Source: Sulfurimonas sp.
GTDB taxonomy: Bacteria > Campylobacterota > Campylobacteria > Campylobacterales > Sulfurimonadaceae
Assembly: GCF_027056685.1 (NCBI RefSeq)
Contig: NZ_JALUKE010000068.1
Location: forward strand, 1 to 37,034
Reading direction: 5' to 3'
Length of the DNA stretch: 37,034 bases
Position 1 is the first letter of the stretch. The number at the start of each line of letters is the position of its first letter. Below, in pieces: positions 18,404 to 26,825 of this stretch. A model generated the notes under the pieces. That model worked only from the letters and a program-made list of their open reading frames with translations. It ran no database searches and was not told where the DNA came from. Position numbers and translations under genes: made by a program.

Positions 18404-21146
18404 ATTTTTACTACTTTTACTACTTTTGTGTAGTGCTGCGTTTGGTGCGCTCAATGATAAAAGTGCCATCGTCTATTATGGGAAAAACATATCTTATCCC
18501 ATGGTAGGTATTCATAACTATATTATAGTCCAACCCTCTCTAACAGACACAAATACCCATGGATTTAGAGTCTATAAAGACAAAATGTATGCCTATGTAA
18601 GTATTGGTGAAATTGACAAAAATATTCCTGAGTATAAAAAGATAAAGCAGACATGGATTCTTGGAAAAAATAAAGCATGGGATTCTGTTGTACTTGATCT
18701 GACAAATCCTAAGTATAAAGCCTTTTTATTTAATGATGTCATTGCCCCACAGATAAAAAGAGGATTTAAAAACTTCTTTTTTGATACACTAGATTCTTAT
18801 CAACTTGTCGCAAAAACAGATAAACAAAGAGCAGAAAGTGAAGCTGCTTTAGTAGATATTATTAAGACTTTTCATAAACGCTACCCTACTTCAAAACTAA
18901 TTATAAATAGAGGATTTAACATAATTGATAGTGTTCATAATGATATAAACGCAGTGCTTTTTGAATCATACTATCATGGTATAAATGGTGAAAAACTAGG
19001 CTATAAAGATGTTACTAGCAAAGATAGGAAATGGTTAGATACTTACATTAAGAAAATTCACCACTACAAACTAGACATTATCTGTGTTGATTATTTAAAA
19101 CTCAAAGATTTAACATCAAAAGAAGCCAGCAATACTATAGCAAAAATTAAAGCAAAGGGAATGATTCCTTATATTGCTACAAAAGATTTGAAAGTATATG
19201 GTCAATCATCCAAAAATCCTATTAAACGAGAAATTTTAACGCTTATAGACGAGAGTGTGCATGACAGAAGATTTCTCGCCGCACATCAAAGTGGTGCACT
19301 GCCACTAGAGTATGAAGGATATATACAGAAGCTTTATGACATTCATAAACATAAATTGCCAACTATGGAGCAGATGCAACAGTATGGTGGGGTTATTGTC
19401 TGGTTTTCCAAAACATATAAACATCCAGCAGAGTTCACAAATTGGGTTTTAGAGCTTCAAAAATACAATATAAAAGTTGTCTTTGCAGCAAATTTACCCC
19501 TCCCTCTAAATAACTTACTTTCAAAACTTTCAATAAAAGTAAACACTACCCCTATAGATTTAACACATTCAAGCAAAATTATTACAAAATCTGCAATGAT
19601 TGGCTATGAAATCAAACCATCGCTTACACAAAGTGAAAATTTCATAAACATAACAAAGGGGCAAAGTCTTCTCACGCTCAAATCTCAAAATGGTGTTACA
19701 AACACCTATGCAGCCATAATGCCTTGGGGTGGATTTGCATTAAGAAATGGATTTATGCAGGAGTTTGGTGATGATAATCTATGGGTTATTAACCCTTTTA
19801 AATTTTTTACAAAAGCGCTGCGTTTAAAAAAGATTATAGTTCCTGATGTAACAACACAATATGGTAAAAGAATTTTTATTAGCCATATTGATGGTGATGG
19901 AAGTATGAATAGAGTGGAGTGGGATCCAAAACTTTTCTCAATAGATGTTATATATAACAAAATCCTTAAAAAATATCCCCTACCGGTCTCTGCTTCTATA
20001 GTGGGGGCAGAAGATGATGATAATGGTCTCTATCCAAAATTAGCACCAGCCTTACAAAAAACAATCAAGGCAATGTACAAACTACCAAATGTGGAACCCG
20101 CTTCACACACCTTTTCTCATCCATTCTTTTGGGGAAAAATCCATAATGGAAATTTAGCTCCAAAATATAGACTTGATCCAAAAGGCTACCACTTCTCTTT
20201 AGAAAATGAGATCAAAGGGATGATAGACCTCATTAATGTAAAATACCTTACAAAAGAGAAAGAGCCAAGAGCAAAAACAGTTTTTTGGAGCGGAGACTGT
20301 GCGCCACCAGAAAATATTTTAGCCTATGTTTATAAACTCCATCTTCTTAACTTTAATGGAGGCGATACATATATTACAAATAGGCATCCTTGGCTTTTAT
20401 ATATAGCACCATTAGGATTAGGCAGAGGAGAGTATTATCAAATCTATACAGGTGCACAAGATGAAAATGTCTACACAAATGATTGGCGTGGACCTTTTTG
20501 GGGATTTAAAAAAGTTGTGCAGACATTTAAACTTACAGAGTCACCTCGCAGACTTAAAGTTATTGACATATACTTTCACTACTATTCAGGTTCTAAGCGT
20601 GCCTCGCTAACTGCACTTGACTATGTTTTTCGTTGGGCTATGAAACAAGATATAAATCCAATGTTTACATCTTTGTATATTCCAAAGGTAATGGATTACT
20701 ATACACTCTCTCTCGCTCAAGGGAAGAATAGTTATTTTGTAGCAGGTGTCAAAAACCTTAAAACACTGCGTTTAGATAATTCGAAAATGTATGTAGATAT
20801 GAATAGTTCTAAGAATATTCTTGGGTTTAAAGATAATAAGAGTCATAAATATATTCATATAGGTAATAAAAGTGAAGCATTTGTAAAACTCTCAAAAAAT
20901 ATGCATAATACAGAAGCTTATCTTGTTAGTACAAACGCAGCAATACTCAAAAGTGAAAAAAACGCAAATGGTTTTAGTATGGAGCTAAGTTCTTATTTAC
21001 CTATTCGCCTTGAGTTAAACATTCCAAAAAATTGTCATTACCAGTTCACAGATATAGCTCCAACTATAACGAAAAAAGGTAATATCATCAGTTTTAGCTA
21101 TAAGTATAAGAAAGAAGTTGGTTTTAATGTCAAATGTAAACCATAA
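18381..21146 (+). CDS. pelA: Pel modification enzyme PelA (glycoside hydrolase and deacetylase)
   Basis: PelA is a periplasmic two-domain enzyme that trims and deacetylates Pel before export. The 921 residues begin with a signal peptide (hydrophobic core LLLLLLLCSAA, cleavage likely near 23). The N-terminal domain is TM1410/GH114-like, with SIGEID and the VLFESYY segment whose Glu195 corresponds to the catalytic Glu of the Pseudomonas hydrolase. The deacetylase has the metal-binding SHIDGDG (Asp504, Asp506) and SHTFSHP (His576, His580), so it looks active. The length is close to the Pseudomonas enzyme (about 950). It contains five copies of the AAACGCAG octamer. Confidence 0.95.
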   Translation: MKLSCCNRFLLLLLLLCSAAFGALNDKSAIVYYGKNISYPMVGIHNYIIVQPSLTDTNTHGFRVYKDKMYAYVSIGEIDKNIPEYKKIKQTWILGKNKAWDSVVLDLTNPKYKAFLFNDVIAPQIKRGFKNFFFDTLDSYQLVAKTDKQRAESEAALVDIIKTFHKRYPTSKLIINRGFNIIDSVHNDINAVLFESYYHGINGEKLGYKDVTSKDRKWLDTYIKKIHHYKLDIICVDYLKLKDLTSKEASNTIAKIKAKGMIPYIATKDLKVYGQSSKNPIKREILTLIDESVHDRRFLAAHQSGALPLEYEGYIQKLYDIHKHKLPTMEQMQQYGGVIVWFSKTYKHPAEFTNWVLELQKYNIKVVFAANLPLPLNNLLSKLSIKVNTTPIDLTHSSKIITKSAMIGYEIKPSLTQSENFINITKGQSLLTLKSQNGVTNTYAAIMPWGGFALRNGFMQEFGDDNLWVINPFKFFTKALRLKKIIVPDVTTQYGKRIFISHIDGDGSMNRVEWDPKLFSIDVIYNKILKKYPLPVSASIVGAEDDDNGLYPKLAPALQKTIKAMYKLPNVEPASHTFSHPFFWGKIHNGNLAPKYRLDPKGYHFSLENEIKGMIDLINVKYLTKEKEPRAKTVFWSGDCAPPENILAYVYKLHLLNFNGGDTYITNRHPWLLYIAPLGLGRGEYYQIYTGAQDENVYTNDWRGPFWGFKKVVQTFKLTESPRRLKVIDIYFHYYSGSKRASLTALDYVFRWAMKQDINPMFTSLYIPKVMDYYTLSLAQGKNSYFVAGVKNLKTLRLDNSKMYVDMNSSKNILGFKDNKSHKYIHIGNKSEAFVKLSKNMHNTEAYLVSTNAAILKSEKNANGFSMELSSYLPIRLELNIPKNCHYQFTDIAPTITKKGNIISFSYKYKKEVGFNVKCKP

Positions 21147-22185
21147 TAAAATGTATGTTGCAACATACAAAGAGATACTCCTCGGTTTTATTGTATTTTG
21201 TGTTATTCTTGTTATCTTATATCCAAAAGAGTCACTTACAAAACAGGTACTTTCAGAGCAGTCCAACTACGATTTAAGCGTTCTTTACCTGAAAAATATG
21301 CTTAAAAACGACCCCTCAAATGAAACACTGATGCTTACGCTTGCAAAACAAGCTTTCCAAGCGAAAAAGAAAGATCTCTCATTTAAACTTTTAAGACTTC
21401 TGCGAAATTCACAAAAGAGAGAGATACGAGAAAAAGCCTACCAACTCAGTTATAAAATTGCCAAAGAGGATTACCTTTATTTGAGGCGCAAAAACAAAAC
21501 AACAGCATTTATACAAAAGTACACCCAACTGCAGAATATTTTTAATATTATTATTAGCCAACATCTTTACAAAGAGAGTGATATTGTAAGACTCTACAAA
21601 GAGAGCTATTTTGTAAATAATAAAAAAGATAGCTATCTTTTAGTACAAAAACTACTCCAAAAAAGACCTTATGATGTAAAACTATTAGGCGATGCTTTTT
21701 ATCTCTCATATAAGCTTAAAGATTATGCACAGAGTATGCTCTACCTAGATAAATTAGCTGTACAAGATAAGGCAAATAGAAAAAAATGGCTTGATGAAAG
21801 TTACTTTTTACTCACAAAACATTATTCATATAAAGAGACAGAGTCCTATATTATTAGCCATGCGCAAAACTCTCCATATTGGAGTAAGAAACTCATATCA
21901 TTTTATCTGCAACATAAACAATACAAAAAAGTTTCACAACTCTATATGAATCAATTTCAAAACACCACTTCTTATGCTAAACGCAGAAAATACTGGTTTA
22001 AAGCTATTGCCGTACTCCAAGCGGGAGGAGAGCTTAAGTCAGCTGTTCGTTTAGGGTATAGGTATGAGAACTATTTTATTCTAGATAAGAGGGCATCCAC
22101 AATGCTATTAAAACTTTATATATCTGCTAATGATCTAAAAAGAGCAAATGCTCTCTCACAAAAACTTTTACAGATGAAGAGGTAA
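21127..22185 (+). CDS. Membrane-anchored TPR protein, probable N-terminal part of a split PelB
   Basis: This protein of about 352 residues is not a standard named Pel component. The frame opens at a TTG (21118), but I prefer the ATG at 21127 (MSNVNHNK), overlapping pelA by 20 bases; another ATG is at 21151. One hydrophobic segment (EILLGFIVFCVILVILYPKE) places it in the inner membrane, and the rest is helical TPR-like repeat, presumably periplasmic. It ends two bases before pelB. I infer that it supplies the inner-membrane-anchored TPR segment that other bacteria carry within one long PelB. A separate Pel accessory TPR protein is the alternative. It carries one AAACGCAG copy. Confidence 0.75.
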   Translation: MSNVNHNKMYVATYKEILLGFIVFCVILVILYPKESLTKQVLSEQSNYDLSVLYLKNMLKNDPSNETLMLTLAKQAFQAKKKDLSFKLLRLLRNSQKREIREKAYQLSYKIAKEDYLYLRRKNKTTAFIQKYTQLQNIFNIIISQHLYKESDIVRLYKESYFVNNKKDSYLLVQKLLQKRPYDVKLLGDAFYLSYKLKDYAQSMLYLDKLAVQDKANRKKWLDESYFLLTKHYSYKETESYIISHAQNSPYWSKKLISFYLQHKQYKKVSQLYMNQFQNTTSYAKRRKYWFKAIAVLQAGGELKSAVRLGYRYENYFILDKRASTMLLKLYISANDLKRANALSQKLLQMKR

Positions 22186-22187
22186 CT

Positions 22188-25100
22188 ATGCGTATTATTT
22201 TTTTACTATTTCTTTTTTTACTTACTCTTTATGCAAAAAGTACAGATAGCTGTTATACTGTACAATTGCAAAGTGCTCTTTACTCTCCCAGTAGCCTTAG
22301 TCAACTAGAGAAAAAAAGATTCCCTACTGAATGTACGCTAATGCGTATTTCAAATACACTCACAGTAAGATGTGGATGCTTTAATCATATAAAAGAAGCA
22401 GCAAAAGGATTACCAAAGTATAAATCAAAATATAAATATGCCTATATAGCTACAAGTTATAAATATAGATTTAATAAAAAAGCGATAAACAAAGCAAATC
22501 TCACACAACCATCACATAGTGCATATAGCAGCAATGAAGAGCTAAAACTGATGCTACAAGCATTTTTATACTCCAATGATTTACCACATGCATACCAGAC
22601 TGCAAAATTAGGCTATAAAAAACATCCTAATTCATACTACTGGAACCAAAAAATGGCTGAAGTTTGTAGATGGAGCGGTAAAACTACTGAGTCTATAAAA
22701 TATATGAAATTTATGTACCATACAAAACATAATCCAAAAGTTGCCAATAACATCATAAATCTTGCATTACAAGATTACCAGTATGAATCTATAAAAAATC
22801 TTACAAGAGAAGAGGTAAAGCGAAATCCTTCAAAAAAAAATATAGATAGAATGGTCTATATCTATTCACAAATAGGTGAGCCAGAAGCAGCTGCACAATT
22901 TTTAGAAAATCTTTACACAAAAGATAAACAACATCCTCAATATCTCGATAAAGCACTGCAGATTTATATGAATATGTCTGATTTGGATGCAGCAGGTAAA
23001 ATCATATCTATTATTGAGACAAACAAGCTTTATACTCTTAACAATGTAAAACTTATCTCTTATTATTACTACTCTAAACGCAGCGTTTCTAAATCTTTTG
23101 AGGTTCTTGAAGAGATTAAAAATCCTAATAAATATGACAAGCAGTATTTAAAATTAAAAAGTGATTTGGGTTGGTATTTAGAAAAATTTGCACCGGCAGC
23201 AAATGCATCTTTAGAGCTTATCAAACACAAAGAGGGCAGACTCGTTGATTATGAGAGAGTTATAGCGTTTAACAGAACGAAAAATAAAACTTTAGCTGGT
23301 AAAATGGCATTAAAGGCATATAATAAATTTCATCTCTCGTATCTTTTTTACCTCTTTGCAAATAAGTTGATACAAGAAAATGATATGCAAACATTGCAAA
23401 CAGAGATACTGAGCATAGATAAACAAGCAAATTCTCAACTTCTTAATGATCCAAATTATTGGTTTATTAAAGCAAAACTTTATCATTATGAAAAAAAGAA
23501 TTTCCTAGCAAAAAATGCAATAGAACAAGCAGTTTTACGAAAACCAAACTCTTTGCAAGTAAAATTTACCGCTATCAATCTCTACCAAGAGTATGGCATG
23601 TTTAATGCCTTACGCCAAGAGTTAATCAAACTCAACACAGATACTACATTACCACATGAGTTTTATTTTCCAATGGCATCTTTTTCTTTTGCAATAAATG
23701 ATATTAATCTTGCAAATTACTATGTTCAAAAGCTCATTCAAGAGAAAAATCAGATTATCAATACGACAGAGTTTAAATTCTTACAAGCAGACATCTACAA
23801 TATTAGAAATAATCACAATGCTTATCTAACTATGCTCCATACTATAGTTGCACAACTAGATAAAGACGCAGTACTAGATCCAGAAATTAAAAAAGATGAT
23901 ATGTATCTCTACAATCTACTCAGAGCAAAAATGAGTCTACTTACTTCTGACGATTTTATACAAAAGCTTAAACAAGCAAAACCCTACCTTACACAAGCAC
24001 ATTATGATGATTTAGCTTACTCTTTAGCACTTAAGAATGGTAGTTTAGAAAAAGCACACTCTATCTACCTTCGTACAAAAAATAGAGCTATATGGCTTCA
24101 GTTTTCTGATGCTCTTAATCAACAAAATCATACAAAAATTGAAAATCTTCTTAGTGCATATCTCTATAGTATATCTAGCGGTGATGCTTCGTATGCAGCA
24201 GAACTTGATGGACAAATTGCACTAGCACAGAGTATGAGTTACAAAACACTGGCACACAATGATGATAATCAAAATGCCTATATATCTCTGCTTGGACTTG
24301 TCAAAAAACGCGCAGATCTTACCTCTATTAAGAGTGCCTATTACCTACGCGACCCGCTTCTTAGAAAATATATAGCAATTAAGAACTCAAATTATATTAA
24401 TGATAGTTACTACTTACTTAGTAACCTCAACTACTACCGCAATAGCGACTTAGATAAAAATTTACTTAGAGAAGTTCCTGATGATACTCTTGAGCTTAAT
24501 CTTGGTTTGAAAAAGCTGTTTGACAAAGGTATGCTTACCTTTATAGCGGGATATGCAAATAGTATGGATAGCTATTTTGTGTATTCTCTCTTTGGCAAAT
24601 ATCAGCTTACAAAAGAGTTGAATGTTGGTGGGGGATACTACAAAAATGTGAGAACAGATGAGTCAACACAGCTACTTCTTGGTGGTAAAAAAGATAAAAT
24701 CGAACTCAAAGCAAATTATGCAATTTTAAATTCCACAGATTTAGATATTTTATACGAATACAATCGCTACAACTCGCAAGATGATGTTTATCTCGGTAAT
24801 GGTGAATATGTAAGAGTAAACCTTGGACACCAAATTCGTAATGGATACCCAGATATGAGACTCTCTCTTTTTAGTGATGGCGCTATTTACAATGAAACTT
24901 CTGGTAAAAAAGGAGTTATAGATAAACTCCAAGCACCACGCTCACAAGTTTTACCAAACAATTTTATGAATTTAGGTGTTGATTTTGCCTATGGTATGCA
25001 AAACAGTGACATTTATACAAGAGTTTGGAGACCATACTTTGAAGTAAGTAGCTACTACAACACAGACATTGCTGCGTTTAGTTATGGTTTTAATGCTGGC

Positions 25101-25229
25101 TATGGAGGAAAAGTTTACTCACAAGACCATCTCGTCATCGGTACAAGTTACACAAACTCTGTAAATGGTATTGGAGGCAGTATTTTTGAACTCTTTTTAA
25201 ATTACAAATTTCTCTATGCACCTAGATAG
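22188..25229 (+). CDS. pelB: Outer-membrane Pel export porin PelB
   Basis: PelB is the outer-membrane exporter of Pel, with a periplasmic TPR scaffold that binds PelA and a beta-barrel pore. The 1013 residues begin with a signal peptide (MRIIFLLFLFLLTLYA). A short region with SPOR-like features follows (about 21-95: CYTVQLQSA, VRCGCF, YKYAYIATSY). Long TPR-type repeats run to about 740, and the last 250 or so residues alternate polar and aromatic residues in barrel fashion, ending FELFLNYKFLYAPR. Pseudomonas PelB is near 1190 residues, so this one is shorter and the upstream gene may complete it. An AAGAGG site precedes the ATG. The stop lies inside the terminator hairpin shared with galE. 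Confidence 0.9.
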   Translation: MRIIFLLFLFLLTLYAKSTDSCYTVQLQSALYSPSSLSQLEKKRFPTECTLMRISNTLTVRCGCFNHIKEAAKGLPKYKSKYKYAYIATSYKYRFNKKAINKANLTQPSHSAYSSNEELKLMLQAFLYSNDLPHAYQTAKLGYKKHPNSYYWNQKMAEVCRWSGKTTESIKYMKFMYHTKHNPKVANNIINLALQDYQYESIKNLTREEVKRNPSKKNIDRMVYIYSQIGEPEAAAQFLENLYTKDKQHPQYLDKALQIYMNMSDLDAAGKIISIIETNKLYTLNNVKLISYYYYSKRSVSKSFEVLEEIKNPNKYDKQYLKLKSDLGWYLEKFAPAANASLELIKHKEGRLVDYERVIAFNRTKNKTLAGKMALKAYNKFHLSYLFYLFANKLIQENDMQTLQTEILSIDKQANSQLLNDPNYWFIKAKLYHYEKKNFLAKNAIEQAVLRKPNSLQVKFTAINLYQEYGMFNALRQELIKLNTDTTLPHEFYFPMASFSFAINDINLANYYVQKLIQEKNQIINTTEFKFLQADIYNIRNNHNAYLTMLHTIVAQLDKDAVLDPEIKKDDMYLYNLLRAKMSLLTSDDFIQKLKQAKPYLTQAHYDDLAYSLALKNGSLEKAHSIYLRTKNRAIWLQFSDALNQQNHTKIENLLSAYLYSISSGDASYAAELDGQIALAQSMSYKTLAHNDDNQNAYISLLGLVKKRADLTSIKSAYYLRDPLLRKYIAIKNSNYINDSYYLLSNLNYYRNSDLDKNLLREVPDDTLELNLGLKKLFDKGMLTFIAGYANSMDSYFVYSLFGKYQLTKELNVGGGYYKNVRTDESTQLLLGGKKDKIELKANYAILNSTDLDILYEYNRYNSQDDVYLGNGEYVRVNLGHQIRNGYPDMRLSLFSDGAIYNETSGKKGVIDKLQAPRSQVLPNNFMNLGVDFAYGMQNSDIYTRVWRPYFEVSSYYNTDIAAFSYGFNAGYGGKVYSQDHLVIGTSYTNSVNGIGGSIFELFLNYKFLYAPR

Positions 25230-25242
25230 GATTATCCTATCT
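25224..25242. terminator. Hairpin between convergent pelB and galE
   Basis: Arms AGATAGG (25224-25230) and CCTATCT (25236-25242) enclose the loop ATTAT. The pelB stop codon lies in the left arm and the galE stop begins at the last base of the right arm, so one hairpin serves both strands. Only short T stretches follow on either side, so it could be a weak bidirectional terminator. Confidence 0.55.
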
Positions 25243-26255
25243 TAATGTGTCTTATATCCATTAGGGTTATTTGACTGCCATCTCCATATATCTGCACACA
25301 TTTCATCAATACCACGCGTAGCTTCCCAACCTAAGCTCTCTTTTGCATAACTTGGGTCTGCATAACATTTTGCAATATCCCCTGCGCGTCTTGGAGCAAT
25401 CTCATAGGGTACTTTTTTTCCAGAAGCTTTCTCAAATGCCTTGACCATATCTAACACGGAGTAGCCATTTCCCGTTCCAAGATTTACAGTAAGAACATCA
25501 TCTAAAGCATCTATTTTATTGAGTGCTTTTACATGCCCTTGTGCTAAATCAACAACATGAATATAATCTCTTACACCAGTTCCATCATGAGTGTCATAAT
25601 CCCCACCAAAGACACTTAACTTCGCTCTTTTACCAACAGCAGTTTGCGAAATAAAGGGCATAAGATTATTTGGAATACCATTTGGATCTTCACCAATAGT
25701 GCCAGATTTATGTGCACCAACTGGATTAAAATAACGAAGTAGTACAATTTTCCACTCATTGTCTGAGACAAAAACATCGCGTAAAATCTCTTCTATAAAG
25801 AGTTTACTACGCCCATAAGGATTTGTAGCACTCAGAGGAAAATCCTCTTTTATAGGCGTTGTTGCAGGGTCACCATAAACCGTAGCAGAAGAGCTAAATA
25901 CTATCTTTTTACAGCTATTCTTTTGCATCACTTCACCAAGTATTACTGTTCCAGAGACATTATTGTCATAATACTCTAAAGGTTTTTGCACAGATTCACC
26001 AACAGCTTTAAGTCCTGCAAAGTGAATTACTGAGTCTATTTTATAAGTATCAAAAACATTTTGTAAAGCATCTCTATCACGAATATCACCCTCTACAAAT
26101 TTTACCTCTTTACCTATAATTTTCTCTACTCTTTTTAAGCTCTCTTTTGAAGCGTTACAAAGATTGTCATACACCACAAAATCAAATCCGGCAGCATCTA
26201 GCTCCACACATGTGTGCGAACCAATATATCCAGCGCCTCCTGTTACAAGTACCAT
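25242..26255 (-). CDS. galE: UDP-glucose/UDP-N-acetylglucosamine 4-epimerase
   Basis: GalE interconverts UDP-Glc/UDP-Gal and, in some forms, UDP-GlcNAc/UDP-GalNAc. The 337 residues show the Rossmann [11 protein letters not shown] (NAD-binding), the catalytic Ser123, Tyr147 and Lys151 ([13 protein letters not shown]) and the C-terminal [19 protein letters not shown]. In that last stretch Cys297 takes the place of E. coli Tyr299, as in human GALE, whose cysteine admits N-acetyl sugars. I therefore infer that it makes UDP-GalNAc, a precursor of Pel. It lies convergent to pelB and 24 bases downstream of a hypothetical gene, with a GGGAGAG site. Confidence 0.95.
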   Translation of the reverse strand: MVLVTGGAGYIGSHTCVELDAAGFDFVVYDNLCNASKESLKRVEKIIGKEVKFVEGDIRDRDALQNVFDTYKIDSVIHFAGLKAVGESVQKPLEYYDNNVSGTVILGEVMQKNSCKKIVFSSSATVYGDPATTPIKEDFPLSATNPYGRSKLFIEEILRDVFVSDNEWKIVLLRYFNPVGAHKSGTIGEDPNGIPNNLMPFISQTAVGKRAKLSVFGGDYDTHDGTGVRDYIHVVDLAQGHVKALNKIDALDDVLTVNLGTGNGYSVLDMVKAFEKASGKKVPYEIAPRRAGDIAKCYADPSYAKESLGWEATRGIDEMCADIWRWQSNNPNGYKTH

Positions 26256-26279
26256 TTTCTCTCCCTTTATTTATTTCGC

Positions 26280-26825
26280 TTATACAGCCACATTCATAGC
26301 TAATTGTGCCATCTTTTGCATATATACTGCCACATCACCATCTACTTCAAGCACTTTTTTTAACTCATTTATAAAGTACTCTTTTGTTCTCTCATCTGCG
26401 ATGTTAAAAGTATAAAGTACCCACTCTGTATTGAGCATAATTTTCTCACCATTTTTCTCTACTTCAAATGCTCTATAGAGATTTATATCAGTAGTAGCAA
26501 GGAGGGCTAAAACCTCTTTATAAAAATCATTAACATCCCTCTTTACTAAAGAAGCTAACTCGGCTTGCTTTATTTTAGCATCAACATCATTAAAATCTTC
26601 GCGTCCAAAAATAAGAGCATCTCCGATGATAAGCTGTTCACCTAAAAAATAGGCACTTTTTTTCTCGCTCAAAGCATTTGCATCAGCATAAATCACATGC
26701 TCTTTTATACTTTCAAGCTCATCTATTAAAATAGAACTAAAAAAGGTGTAGAGTGTATTCGCCGCCATCTCAAGTTCTATCTCTTTTACCTCTTGCGTTT
26801 GTGCGTCTATTGTGAGTGCTTTCAT
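26280..26825 (-). CDS. Hypothetical protein, faint DUF3846-like features
   Basis: I do not firmly recognise this 181-residue cytoplasmic protein. It has no signal peptide or membrane segment, is acidic (many Glu and Asp) and mostly helical. A central stretch (NALSEKKSAYFLGEQLIIGD) followed by ALIFGREDFNDVD faintly resembles DUF3846, but I would not rely on it. Its ATG overlaps the moeA stop (TAATG) and galE follows after 24 bases, so it is translated within the moaD-moaE-moeA-galE run. That context hints at either molybdenum metabolism or a neutral insert, with no way to choose from the sequence. Confidence 0.8.
   Translation of the reverse strand: MKALTIDAQTQEVKEIELEMAANTLYTFFSSILIDELESIKEHVIYADANALSEKKSAYFLGEQLIIGDALIFGREDFNDVDAKIKQAELASLVKRDVNDFYKEVLALLATTDINLYRAFEVEKNGEKIMLNTEWVLYTFNIADERTKEYFINELKKVLEVDGDVAVYMQKMAQLAMNVAV

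Noticed and set aside
22180-22190. A frameshift dividing one pelB gene in two
   Set aside because: The upstream frame ends in a clean stop, and pelB restarts with its own ribosome binding site, ATG and signal peptide. This is a true gene boundary.
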